Positions 24,898 to 33,703 of a DNA stretch of 64,000 nt are shown here, one piece after another. Source of the stretch: Maricaulis virginensis. Lineage in GTDB: Bacteria > Pseudomonadota > Alphaproteobacteria > Caulobacterales > Maricaulaceae. The notes below the pieces were generated by a model. It searched no databases and was not told the DNA's origin. It was given only the letters and a program-made list of their open reading frames with translations. Positions within the stretch are counted from its first letter, which is position 1, and the number at the start of each line of letters is the position of its first letter. The stretch covers positions 62,001 through 126,000 of the forward strand of contig NZ_BSFE01000005.1 in the NCBI RefSeq assembly GCF_027922185.1, written 5' to 3'. The position numbers were made by a program, and so were the translations under genes.

Positions 24898-26742
24898 ATG
24901 CCCGCAGACTACCGCGCCGTGGAATTCCCGCCGGTTGACCTTGAAATAGACCGCCGCCCCGACGGGGCGATGGTGATGACGCCGCGCGAGCCGCTTGATG
25001 TCAGGGATGCCTCCGTCCCGGCGGGTCTGGCGCGTCAGGCGCGGCTGCAGCCGGACAAGGTGCATCTGGCGGCCCGTCCCGGGCGGGGCGAGCCCTGGGT
25101 GACGGCGAGTTTTGCCGAGGTGAAGGCACGCGCCGATGCGCTGACCCGTTTCCTGCTCGACAGGGGCGTGGACCCCACGCGGCCGCTGATGATTGTCTCG
25201 GGCAATTCGATCGATCACGCTGTCGTGCGCTACGGCGCAATGGGGGCGGGTGTGCCGGTGTGTCCGGTCAGTGCGAATTATGCCCTGCTGGGCGCAGCCG
25301 GCGGGTTCGAGCGTCTGCGCCACGTGATGGACATGGTCGATCCGGGCTTCGTTTTCGCGGAAACGGCGGCCTATGCCCCCGCAGTCGACGCGACCGCGCC
25401 GGCCGATGCGGTGGTGTTGAGCCGTGCCCCCGAAGCTTTCAGGGTGCCGGCGGTTGATCTTGCGGATGTGCTGTCCACGCCCGCGGGCGACGACATCGAA
25501 GACCGGATCGCTGCGCTCGATCCCGATGCGCCGGCCGCCTACATGCTGACGTCGGGCTCGACCGGAAAACCCAAGGCCGTGATCCACACCCAGCGCATGA
25601 TCACCTCCAATCTCTACCAGGGCTGGCAGGTGCTCGGGCGTGCCGCCGGCTGGGACGATGTGCTGCTGGAATGGCTGCCCTGGAGCCATGTCTCCGGTGC
25701 GTTTTCCTCGATGGCGGCCGCGATTTTCGGCGGCACTTTCTATATCGACAACGGCAAGCCGCTGCCCGGCCTGTTTGACGAAACGATCGAGAATCTGCGC
25801 GAAGTCCCGCTGACCTACTTCACCAATGTGCCCGCAGGCTATGCAATGCTCACCGAGGCGCTCGAGAAGGATGTGGCGCTGCGCAAGACCTTCTTCGAGA
25901 AGCTTCGCCTGATGCTTTATGGCGGAGCGGGTCTGCCGCAGCCCGTCTATGACCGGCTCCAGGCGATTGCCGAAAAAGAGACCGGAAAACGCGTCTTCAT
26001 GACGACCGGTTACGGCGCTACCGAGACGACATCGGGCTGTATGTCGATCTATTTCCACTCGGAAAAAGTCGGGATCGGCCTGCCGATGCCGGGCCTTGAG
26101 GTGAAGCTTGTCCCGCTGGACGAGACCCGTTTCGAGCTGCGCATGAAGGGGCCGATGGTGACGCCCGGATATCTCGGGCGGCCTGACCTGGAAAGCCAGA
26201 TCCGTGACGAGGACGGCTTCTACAGGATCGGCGACACCGCCCGCTTTCACGATCCGGCCGATCCCAACCAGGGCCTCGCCTTTGCCGGCCGGCTGGCCGA
26301 GGAATTCAAGCTCGACACCGGCACATTTGTCAGCGGCGGCGAGCTGCGGGCCGAACTGGTGCGTGTCGGGGCTCCGCTGATCACCGATCTCGTACTGTGT
26401 GGTGAAAACCGGCCCTACCTGTCCGCCCTGATCTGGCCTAACGCGGGGGCCCTGGCGGCCGAGGCCGGACTGCCGGACATGCCGCCCGCCGAGCTGGTGC
26501 GCGATCCGCGTGCCCTGGCCGCCATCGAAGCGCGTCTTGCAGCACACAATGCCGCGTGTTCCGGCTCGAGCGAACGCATTCGCCGGTTTGCGCTGCTGTC
26601 GGACCCGCCGAATGCCGAGCGGCACGAAGTATCTGACAAGGGAACGATCAATCAGGAGGCGGCCCGGCGGCATCGCGCCGCCGATGTGGAGCGTCTTTAT
26701 GCCGACACGCCCGATGCGGGCGTGGTGGAAGTCGCACGCTGA
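24898..26742 (+). CDS. AMP-dependent acyl-CoA synthetase, feruloyl-CoA-synthase-like
   Basis: A 614-aa adenylate-forming enzyme that would activate a carboxylic acid to its CoA thioester. The P-loop is YMLTSGSTGKPK (about residue 215), TTGYGATETTSG lies near 375, YRIGDTARF near 440 and the C-terminal Lys motif EVSDKGTINQEA near 580. The LEWLPWSHVSG segment and the DKG-INQ ending match the feruloyl-CoA-synthase branch better than long-chain fatty acid ligases. It is first of a four-gene + strand unit with the DUF1295 protein, the carotenoid-oxygenase-type enzyme and a SnoaL protein. The substrate is probably a phenylpropenoid-like or other bulky acid (inference). Confidence 0.88.
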   Translation: MPADYRAVEFPPVDLEIDRRPDGAMVMTPREPLDVRDASVPAGLARQARLQPDKVHLAARPGRGEPWVTASFAEVKARADALTRFLLDRGVDPTRPLMIVSGNSIDHAVVRYGAMGAGVPVCPVSANYALLGAAGGFERLRHVMDMVDPGFVFAETAAYAPAVDATAPADAVVLSRAPEAFRVPAVDLADVLSTPAGDDIEDRIAALDPDAPAAYMLTSGSTGKPKAVIHTQRMITSNLYQGWQVLGRAAGWDDVLLEWLPWSHVSGAFSSMAAAIFGGTFYIDNGKPLPGLFDETIENLREVPLTYFTNVPAGYAMLTEALEKDVALRKTFFEKLRLMLYGGAGLPQPVYDRLQAIAEKETGKRVFMTTGYGATETTSGCMSIYFHSEKVGIGLPMPGLEVKLVPLDETRFELRMKGPMVTPGYLGRPDLESQIRDEDGFYRIGDTARFHDPADPNQGLAFAGRLAEEFKLDTGTFVSGGELRAELVRVGAPLITDLVLCGENRPYLSALIWPNAGALAAEAGLPDMPPAELVRDPRALAAIEARLAAHNAACSGSSERIRRFALLSDPPNAERHEVSDKGTINQEAARRHRAADVERLYADTPDAGVVEVAR

Positions 26743-26769
26743 CGACCTGCCTGACCAACGGAGCAAGAC

Positions 26770-27576
26770 ATGCCTGAATTTGTGTTTGTGATCGGCGTCA
26801 ATTTCGCCGTCCTGATCGGTACCATGCTGGCCCTCTGGCTGATCAGCGTCGCCATCGGCGATGTCAGCTTCATCGACTCATTCTGGGCAGCAGGCTTTGT
26901 GCTGGTCGCCTTTGTGACCCATTTCCTGACGCCGGACGGCGACGCCCAGCGCAAGCTCCTGCTGCTGGCGATCACGACGGTCTGGGGGCTGCGGCTGGCC
27001 GGCTACCTCCTCTGGCGCTGGCGCAAGGAGGGGCCGGACAAGCGCTATGTCGCACTGCTCGGCAAGGCCAAGGGCAATCCGCACATCACCAGCCTGACCA
27101 AGGTCTTCCTGCTGCAGGGCGTCCTCTTGTGGATCGTCTCCCTGCCGGTCCAGCTGGGCCAGGTGCCGGCGCAGCCGGCCGGCGTCAGCTGGCTGGCCTG
27201 GGCCGGCGCTGCGCTGGCGATCATCGGTATCTTCTTCGAGAGCGTCGGCGACTGGCAGATGGCGCGGTTCAAGGGCAATCCGGACAATGCCGGCAAGGTG
27301 ATGGACCAGGGCCTGTGGCGCTATACGCGGCATCCCAACTATTTCGGCGATGCCTGTGTGTGGTGGGGCCTGTTCCTGATCGCGGCGGAGACCACGCTGG
27401 GCCTGTTCGCGATCGCCGGTCCGATCCTGCTGACCTTCCTGCTCGTCCAGTGGAGCGGTGCCGCGCTTCTGGAGCGCCGCCTCAAGCGGTCGCGCCCCGA
27501 ATACGAGGCCTATATCCGCCGCACCAGTTCCTTCATTCCGATGCCGCCGCGCCGCGATACCGGCGAAACGGCCTGA
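26770..27576 (+). CDS. DUF1295 membrane protein (steroid 5-alpha-reductase-like)
   Basis: A 268-aa integral membrane protein with about 6-7 helices. The C-terminal block GLWRYTRHPNYFGDACVWWG is the hallmark of DUF1295/steroid-5-alpha-reductase-type enzymes, which use NADPH to reduce conjugated double bonds or belong to the related methyltransferase group. Context suggests reduction of an unsaturated intermediate. The start has an acggagcaagac site, 27 bases after the ligase; the next gene follows after 15 bases, so they are one operon. Confidence 0.85.
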   Translation: MPEFVFVIGVNFAVLIGTMLALWLISVAIGDVSFIDSFWAAGFVLVAFVTHFLTPDGDAQRKLLLLAITTVWGLRLAGYLLWRWRKEGPDKRYVALLGKAKGNPHITSLTKVFLLQGVLLWIVSLPVQLGQVPAQPAGVSWLAWAGAALAIIGIFFESVGDWQMARFKGNPDNAGKVMDQGLWRYTRHPNYFGDACVWWGLFLIAAETTLGLFAIAGPILLTFLLVQWSGAALLERRLKRSRPEYEAYIRRTSSFIPMPPRRDTGETA

Positions 27577-27591
27577 TCACAGGAGTCCCCG

Positions 27592-29073
27592 ATGTCTGTT
27601 GTGAAGCTCGGCACGGTCCCGCACCGAGATCCCGATCCGACCCATCCCTATACGTCCGGTGCCTGGACGCCGGTGTTCGACGAGTATGACGCCGACGGTC
27701 TCGAAGTGATCGGCGAGATCCCGAAGGATATCGACGGGATCTACGTGCGGAACAGCGAGAACCCGGCCTTCGGATCGATCGGTCTCTATCACCCGTTCGA
27801 CGGCGACGGCATGATCCACACCATGTCCTTCCGCGACGGCAAGGCGAGCTACAAGAACCGCTTTGTGCGCACCAAGGGCCTGATGGCCGAGATCGAGGCG
27901 GGCAAGCCGCTCTGGGCGGGCATCGCCGAGGATCCGCGCCTGTCGACCCGGCCGGGCTGGGGCGCGCATGGTGGCATCAAGGACTCCTCATCGACCGATG
28001 TCGTGGTGCATGCCGGCAAGATCCTGTCGACCTTCTACCAATGCGGGGAGGGCTACCGGCTTGATCCTTACACGATGGAACAGTTCGGGACCGAAGGCTG
28101 GGTGCCGCTCGACGGCATTTCGGCGCACCCCAAGCTGGACGAGAACACGGGCGAGCTGCTCTTCTTCAACTACTCCACCCATGCGCCCTACATGCACTAT
28201 GGCGTGGTCGGGCCGGACAACAAGCTGAAGCACTATATCCCGATCCCCGTGCCGGGCCCGCGCCTGCCGCACGACATGGCCTTCACCAAGAACTATTCCA
28301 TCATCGCGGATCTGCCGCTGTTCTGGGACGCCGACATCCTGGCCAAGGGGCGGCACGCGGCGCGTTTCCACCGCGACATCCCGACCCGTTTCGCCATCGT
28401 GCCGCGCTATGGTCAGCCGGAAGACATCCGCTGGTTCGAGGCCGAGCCGACCTATGTGCTGCACTGGATGAATGCCTGGGAAGAGGGCGACGAGATCGTG
28501 CTCGACGGCTATTTCCAGGAGGATCCGGCGCCCAAGCCGCTCGAGGCGCCCGGTGGCGATCCGCGGCTGGGCCAGCTGATGGCCTATCTGGACGAGAACT
28601 CGTTCAAGCCGAAGCTTCACCGCTGGCGCTTCAACCTGAAGACCGGCGCCGTCAGCGAAAGCCATCTCGACGACCGGCTGCTCGAATTCGGCAGTTTCAA
28701 CCAGATGTATGGCGGCGAGAAGTCGCGCTATCTCTACTCCACCTTCACCAAGCCGGGCTGGTTCCTGTTCGAGGGTCTCGTGAAGCACGACTTCGAGACC
28801 GGCAAGAGCGAGACCCTGAATTTCGGCGAGGGCCGCTTCGGCAGCGAGGCGCCGTTTGCACCGCGCGTCGGCGCCAGGTCGGAGGATGACGGCTATATCG
28901 TCTCCTTCATCACGGACATGGTCGAAAACCGCTCGGAATGCGTGCTGATCGACGCGCAGAACATCGCCGACGGCCCGGTGTGCCGGATCATCCTGCCCCA
29001 CCGGATTTCCAGCGGTACGCACGCATGCTGGGCCGACGGCCCGACCGTGCGTGCAGCCCAGTCAGCAGCCTGA
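27592..29073 (+). CDS. Carotenoid oxygenase family dioxygenase (lignostilbene-dioxygenase-like)
   Basis: A 493-aa Fe(II) enzyme that cleaves a C=C double bond with O2 to give two carbonyl products. The four iron-binding His are identifiable: His179 in AHPKLDENTGE, His227 in LPHDMAFT, His291 in VLHWMNAWE and His477 in SGTHACW. Second-shell Glu are present (NAWEEGD and the C-terminal part). Length and motifs match bacterial lignostilbene dioxygenases and apocarotenoid cleavage enzymes rather than plant NCEDs. With a feruloyl-CoA-synthase-like ligase two genes upstream, a stilbene, phenylpropenoid or apocarotenoid substrate is likely, not proven. Confidence 0.93.
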   Translation: MSVVKLGTVPHRDPDPTHPYTSGAWTPVFDEYDADGLEVIGEIPKDIDGIYVRNSENPAFGSIGLYHPFDGDGMIHTMSFRDGKASYKNRFVRTKGLMAEIEAGKPLWAGIAEDPRLSTRPGWGAHGGIKDSSSTDVVVHAGKILSTFYQCGEGYRLDPYTMEQFGTEGWVPLDGISAHPKLDENTGELLFFNYSTHAPYMHYGVVGPDNKLKHYIPIPVPGPRLPHDMAFTKNYSIIADLPLFWDADILAKGRHAARFHRDIPTRFAIVPRYGQPEDIRWFEAEPTYVLHWMNAWEEGDEIVLDGYFQEDPAPKPLEAPGGDPRLGQLMAYLDENSFKPKLHRWRFNLKTGAVSESHLDDRLLEFGSFNQMYGGEKSRYLYSTFTKPGWFLFEGLVKHDFETGKSETLNFGEGRFGSEAPFAPRVGARSEDDGYIVSFITDMVENRSECVLIDAQNIADGPVCRIILPHRISSGTHACWADGPTVRAAQSAA

Positions 29074-29086
29074 ACGGAGATTGGAC

Positions 29087-29626
29087 ATGAGCTATCCGCC
29101 GAACACGCTTGAGACCCTGATCGCAAAGCAGGACATCCAGGACGTCCTCGCGCGCTATGCCCGGGGTGTGGACCGGGCCGACGCCGACCTGCTCCTGTCC
29201 TGCTATCACGCCGATGCGATCGAGGAGCATGGCAGCACCTACAAGGGACCCGCGCACGAATACGTGCTGGGCGCGGTCGAGCGTCTGGCAAAGCTGAGCC
29301 ATCCGATGGCGCACTATGTCAGCAATGTCCATGTCGAGTTCTCGGACGATGGCGAGACGGCCTGGGTCGAAAGCTATGTGCTGACCTTTGCGCGTTTCGA
29401 CGACAAGTCGGGCCAGGCGCACGATACACTGACCGGTGGCCGGCTGGCCGACCGCTTCGAGCGCCGCGGCGGGATCTGGCGGATCGCCCACCGCAAGATG
29501 GCCTTCGACTGGAACCGCGACGCCCCCGCCAACGAGACCTGGTGCCTGGGCCTGTTCAATCCCGACGACCCCAAAATGGTGATGGGCAAGCGCGGCAGGG
29601 AAGACCTGTCTTACAGCCGGTTCTAG
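29087..29626 (+). CDS. SnoaL/NTF2-like protein (SnoaL_4 type)
   Basis: A 179-aa paralogue of 18233-18793; both carry the RG.DR.DADL helix, a DAIE.HG stretch and a C-terminal FERR.G.WRIAHR strand. The start is ATG 29087 after an acggaga site, 13 bases downstream of the dioxygenase gene; the longer frame from 29051 overlaps that gene and has no site. It is the last gene of the + strand unit and is followed by a 9-bp hairpin. It probably acts on the same chemical class as its paralogue, perhaps as isomerase or dehydratase (inference). Confidence 0.85.
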   Translation: MSYPPNTLETLIAKQDIQDVLARYARGVDRADADLLLSCYHADAIEEHGSTYKGPAHEYVLGAVERLAKLSHPMAHYVSNVHVEFSDDGETAWVESYVLTFARFDDKSGQAHDTLTGGRLADRFERRGGIWRIAHRKMAFDWNRDAPANETWCLGLFNPDDPKMVMGKRGREDLSYSRF

Positions 29627-29633
29627 CGACGGG

Positions 29634-29659
29634 AGCGCGGAGCTTGAGGTCTCCGCGCT
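29634..29659. terminator. Hairpin between convergent genes
   Basis: AGCGCGGAG / CTCCGCGCT, a perfect 9-bp stem with an 8-base loop, lies between the stop codons of the SnoaL gene and the convergent transporter gene. No T-run on either strand; probably a weak bidirectional terminator. Confidence 0.5.
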
Positions 29660-29668
29660 ATCCACGCC

Positions 29669-31138
29669 TTACCCTCCGAATACGACCGGCGAGAGCCAGA
29701 GGGCGGCCATGGCCAGGACGGCGATGGCGACGATGTTCAGCAGGAAGCCGGCCCGGGCCATGTGCGGGATCGAGACCAGGCCCGAGCTGAACACGATGGC
29801 ATTCGGCGGTGTTGCGACCGGCAGCATGAAGGCGCAGCTGGCCGCCAGCGTCACCGGAATGACGAAGACCAGCGGGTCCTGACCGGTTTCAACGGCGATC
29901 GCGGCAATGACCGGCAGGAAGGTCGCGGTGGTCGCGAGATTGCTGGTCAGCTCGGTCAGGAAGATGACGAGCGCCGTCGCGGCGATCACCAGCAGGGCGA
30001 GGTTGAGGGCGCCGAGCGGGGCCAGCTGTTCACCCAGCCAGAGCGCAAGGCCCGAGCTGGCGACGGCAGAAGCCAGCGCCAGGCCGCCGCCGAACAGGAT
30101 CAGCACGCCCCAGGGCAGCTTGCCCATATCCTCCCAGACCATGAGCGCCTGCCCGTCCTTGCCGGAGGGAATGAGGAAGGCTGCAACCGCGGCGATCATG
30201 GCGATGCCCGTATCCGAGATCGAGCCGATCACCGGCACGCCCGACAGGACGCCGCGTCCGACCCAGCCGATCACCAGAAAGGCGAACAGCATGGCCGTGC
30301 GGGCCTCGGCCGTGCTCATCGGGCCAAGGGCCGTGCGCATCTGGCCGATATGCTTCATGGCGTCTGCGGAGGCGGTGAAGCTGACAGGGAAGATGATACG
30401 GGTCAGCGTCAACCAGGCGATCGGAAGAAGCACGGCGCTTACCGGAACACCGACCAGCATCCAGCGCGCGAAATCGACCTCGACGCCATAGCTGTCGGAC
30501 ATGAAGCCGACCATGAACGCATTCGGCGGCGTGCCGACGAGGGTGGCGACACCGCCCAGCGTGGCCCCGTAGGCGAGGCCCAGCAGCAGCGCGATCGAGA
30601 AATTGCTCCGCTGGCGAACGTCGAGATCGGGCATGGTCTCGCCGATCACGGTCACTACGGAAACCGCGATGGGCAGCAGCATCAGCGTCGTCGAAGTGTT
30701 GGAAATCCACATGCTGACGATTGCCGCGGCGAGCATGAATCCGCCGACGAGTGCGCGCGCATTCGTGCCCACCATGCGGAAGACGCCGAGGGCGATGCGC
30801 CGGTGCAGGCCGCACCGCTCGATGGCCAGCGCCACGACGAAGCCGCCAAAGAAGAGATAGATGATCGGGTGGGCGTAGGGTGACGAGATCTCGCCGATCG
30901 TCGAGACGCCCAGGATGGGAAAGAGGACCAGCGGCAGGAAGGCGGTGATGGCAACCGGAATCGCTTCCGTTGCCCACCAGATCGCCATCCAGGCACCGAT
31001 TGCGGCGACGAACACGCCTTCGTTCGACAGGCCTTCCGGGCGCAGGAAGAGCCCGATCAGGATTGCAGCCAGCGGGCCGGCGGCCAGTCCGATGCGCTGA
31101 TAGAGGGCGGGCGCGTCGTCATGCGTCGCGTCAGTCAT
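29669..31138 (-). CDS. DASS/SLC13-type sodium:dicarboxylate or sulfate symporter
   Basis: A 489-aa inner-membrane transporter with two inverted halves. Each half has the substrate/sodium motif: VGTPPNAFM (about residue 200) and ATPPNAIVF (about residue 445). A TSNLATT segment lies near 400. These mark divalent-anion sodium symporters (succinate, citrate, sulfate). ATG 31138 is supported by GGAG 6 bases upstream. It lies 1 base after the secreted hydrolase gene, so both are co-transcribed; a hydrolase releasing an acid followed by an acid importer is a reasonable pairing (inference). Confidence 0.92.
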   Translation of the reverse strand: MTDATHDDAPALYQRIGLAAGPLAAILIGLFLRPEGLSNEGVFVAAIGAWMAIWWATEAIPVAITAFLPLVLFPILGVSTIGEISSPYAHPIIYLFFGGFVVALAIERCGLHRRIALGVFRMVGTNARALVGGFMLAAAIVSMWISNTSTTLMLLPIAVSVVTVIGETMPDLDVRQRSNFSIALLLGLAYGATLGGVATLVGTPPNAFMVGFMSDSYGVEVDFARWMLVGVPVSAVLLPIAWLTLTRIIFPVSFTASADAMKHIGQMRTALGPMSTAEARTAMLFAFLVIGWVGRGVLSGVPVIGSISDTGIAMIAAVAAFLIPSGKDGQALMVWEDMGKLPWGVLILFGGGLALASAVASSGLALWLGEQLAPLGALNLALLVIAATALVIFLTELTSNLATTATFLPVIAAIAVETGQDPLVFVIPVTLAASCAFMLPVATPPNAIVFSSGLVSIPHMARAGFLLNIVAIAVLAMAALWLSPVVFGG

Positions 31139-31139
31139 G

Positions 31140-32054
31140 TCAGTCTCCGTTCGTGGCAAGCTGGCAGGCGGCTGTATTGTAGATGTGTTCGGGAACAAGA
31201 TGGCGGACGGCGGCGGGCGCCATCCGGGTGTTGTCGTGGGCTATGCCGGGCACGGTCGCGACGGCCCAGCCGTGTTCCAGTCCGGCATCGGCGGCCAATC
31301 GATCCACCAGGGCGGCAGTATTCAGGCCGCGCTCGAACCGGTGTGCGCCCTGGGCCCGGGCCTCGGGGGTCTGGCGCAGATTGGATGCATTCGGATCATT
31401 GTCGGCTTCGCCCAGAAGCAATGTGACCGGCAGGGCGGCAATAACGCCCGGATCGAGCGGCGTGCGCGGCGCGCCGGCAAAGCCGTACGGCCATTCGACC
31501 GAGGTATCGGGCCAGGTGTACCAGCCGGCATTGGCGACGACCGCGGCCTCGACATGCGTGTCCGGCGTCAGCATCAGGAAACGATGGACGAACTGCGCGC
31601 CGGCCGAATGCCCGAATATCGAGTAGCCGCTGCGCGTCGAGCCCAGTCCGGCGCGCATGGTGGCGAACAGGGGCTCGATGGCGTCGAACGCGGACACCGC
31701 ATCCGTGCCCGGCAGCGGCTCGCCCAGATTATACCCGGAAGATCCCGGAAAGCCGTTCCGGTCGAAACCGGGAGCGATGATTGCCAGCCCGCAGGCGTCG
31801 GCCAGTTCGATCCAGGCGTCGCGATAATCGTCGGGATTTCGGTTCACGCCGTGCATGACAAAGATGACGGGAGCGTCTGCGGGCAGGTTCTCCGGACGAT
31901 AGGTCTCGACCGTGAGGTCGGGTCCGCCCCATCCGGAATAGATCAGCGAGGCGCGGCCCGAAGGGATGGCAAAACTCGCGTCCGTGCCTTGCGCAAGGGC
32001 GGTGCCTGTCATCATGGACAGGGCGGCGAGCGTGACAATGTGGGTAAATCGCAT
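31140..32054 (-). CDS. Secreted alpha/beta hydrolase (PHB-depolymerase/esterase-like)
   Basis: A 304-aa exported serine hydrolase with a signal peptide (cleavage after ALAQ, residue 22). The oxyanion region is FVMHGVNRNP, the nucleophile elbow is GHSAG (about residue 148) and a late His lies in the VPGIAHDN segment. It resembles the LpqC/PHB-depolymerase-like esterases. It is the first gene of a two-gene unit with the dicarboxylate-type transporter. The substrate could be a polyester, an ester or a feruloyl conjugate. Confidence 0.85.
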   Translation of the reverse strand: MRFTHIVTLAALSMMTGTALAQGTDASFAIPSGRASLIYSGWGGPDLTVETYRPENLPADAPVIFVMHGVNRNPDDYRDAWIELADACGLAIIAPGFDRNGFPGSSGYNLGEPLPGTDAVSAFDAIEPLFATMRAGLGSTRSGYSIFGHSAGAQFVHRFLMLTPDTHVEAAVVANAGWYTWPDTSVEWPYGFAGAPRTPLDPGVIAALPVTLLLGEADNDPNASNLRQTPEARAQGAHRFERGLNTAALVDRLAADAGLEHGWAVATVPGIAHDNTRMAPAAVRHLVPEHIYNTAACQLATNGD

Positions 32055-32398
32055 GTGAGACGGTCCGGATTCGGGCCGGGAGGGCAGGCTGGATGGACGG
32101 TGTGCTAGATCGCCCGGTTGCTGTGCATGCGGGCGAACTGGTCACACTTCGAGCGTGCCCTGGAATTCATGCTACCCTCCCCGCATTTTGCGTTTCCGTG
32201 ACAGTGACGGGGAAGTTCCGACGGTGTCAATAAAAAACGTACACGCTGTTCAAATTGCCTTCCTTCGGGCTTGTCAGCGATGCCGGGCTGGGCTTGTATG
32301 GGGAGGAGCAAGGCGGGCTGCCGGTACGGTGGCGTGTCGCAAATGCCCGCGGGATCGATCTTTTCCGGTCCCGTACTCAAAGGAAAGAGGCACGATCT
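32055..32398. other. Divergent intergenic region, hydrolase / double-TetR
   Basis: 344 bases separate the divergent hydrolase and regulator genes. An imperfect inverted repeat (TGACAGTGACGG ... CCGACGGTGTCA) lies at about 32200-32229 and could be an operator for the adjacent double-TetR regulator. No credible small gene: the longer start of the regulator frame at 32255 lacks a ribosome site. Confidence 0.4.
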
Positions 32399-33703
32399 AT
32401 GAGCGTACTCCGTCCGGACTTCCCCGATCATTCTTCGCCATTTTCGCGCGAACAGGAGCGTCAGCGCAAGGAGGCGGCCATCCTGTCCGCGGCCGCGCGG
32501 CGTTTCGACGCTGAAGGCGTCCACGCGACGCGGCTTGAGGATATCGCCGCGGATCTGGGCCTGACGAAAACCGGGATCAGCTATTATTTTGCGTCCAAGG
32601 AAGACCTGGCCGGTGAGGTCTACCGCGCATCGGCGCGGGCCCTGGCCGAGGCGGTCGAGATTGCCCGTACGGCGGACGGTGCCGCCGCCCAGCTGCGCAG
32701 ATTGTTCGAGGTTTTCGCCGATCACATGCGGGCTGTGTCGGAAGGCCGGCGGCACAATCTTGCGGCGATCAATGATCTTGACGCGCTGGGGGACGAACTT
32801 CACGCCAGTATAGCGGCGGAGTTGTCGCGCTGCGTTTCGGACGTCAACGGCATGATCGCCCGCTGGGCCCGCGAAAGCGGTGCGCCGCTCGGACGGCCCG
32901 AACCGGCGACCTTCCTCGTTTTCGAGCTTCTCGACTGGATGGGATCCTGGCCGCGGCGCAAGCGCGACTGGAATATCGACACGGCGGCAGACACGCTCCT
33001 CGATATCCTCGCAGGAGGGCTCACGGCGGGTGGCGACTGGCAGCCGGCGCCTCTTCAGCCGGGAATACCGGATGTCGGCGTGCCGCAGGTCTTTGACCGC
33101 GAAGCGCGCAACCGCATGAAGCGGGAAGCCTTCCTCAAGGCAGGCACGCGCTTCTTCAACAAGAAGGGTTTCGGCGGTGTCGCCCTGTCGGAAGTGGCTG
33201 CCTCGCTCGGGGTCACCCGCGGCGCTTTCTACTACCACATCCCTGACAAGGAGCAGCTGCTGGAGCAATGTCTTGAGCGGTCCTTCACCACGGTCGAGCA
33301 GGCGCTGGACCGGGCCGAGGGCGGTGGCCGTTCCGGTCTGGGCGTGATCGAGCACGCCATTCGCGACCTGATCTACCAGCAGGCCAGTGGCGTCACGCCG
33401 CTGTTGCGGCCTTCGCTGGCCGCAGCCCTGCCGGAGGCGCGGCAGCGCCGGCACGCGGCCAGACTGCGCAACATCGCCCGCCGCTTCGGTGATGCGCTCG
33501 AGCATGCCGTCGAGGCCGGTGAGGCGCGGCCGGTGGACATCCAGGCGGCCGAGCGCATTCTTACGCATGCCGTGTTCCTGAACGGCGGCTACACGATCGC
33601 GGCGGCGAACAGTTTCACCGACTGGCGGATATCCGAAGATCCGCTCACCGCGACCATCGACTATGTCTACATTCTCATGCGTGGTCTGGGAGCCGGGCAG
33701 TGA
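32399..33703 (+). CDS. Tandem TetR regulator (two HTH domains in one chain)
   Basis: A 434-aa protein with two TetR modules. HTH1 at about residues 22-70 has ATRLEDIAADLGLTKTGISYYF; HTH2 at about 240-290 has VALSEVAASLGVTRGAFYYH. Each is followed by a helical ligand-binding region, with a linker near 215-235. A fused pair would act as a covalent dimer and bind asymmetric or spaced half-sites. The ATG at 32399 has an AGGAAAGAGG site. It overlaps the exported lyase gene (GTGA), so regulator and enzyme are coupled. Similar double TetR proteins occur in aromatic or CoA-ester catabolism, which fits the neighbours. Confidence 0.9.
   Translation: MSVLRPDFPDHSSPFSREQERQRKEAAILSAAARRFDAEGVHATRLEDIAADLGLTKTGISYYFASKEDLAGEVYRASARALAEAVEIARTADGAAAQLRRLFEVFADHMRAVSEGRRHNLAAINDLDALGDELHASIAAELSRCVSDVNGMIARWARESGAPLGRPEPATFLVFELLDWMGSWPRRKRDWNIDTAADTLLDILAGGLTAGGDWQPAPLQPGIPDVGVPQVFDREARNRMKREAFLKAGTRFFNKKGFGGVALSEVAASLGVTRGAFYYHIPDKEQLLEQCLERSFTTVEQALDRAEGGGRSGLGVIEHAIRDLIYQQASGVTPLLRPSLAAALPEARQRRHAARLRNIARRFGDALEHAVEAGEARPVDIQAAERILTHAVFLNGGYTIAAANSFTDWRISEDPLTATIDYVYILMRGLGAGQ

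Noticed and set aside
24793..26766. A 657-codon antisense frame over the CoA ligase
   Set aside because: The + strand ligase has all motifs; the antisense product is Arg/His/Gly-rich low-complexity sequence typical of shadow frames.
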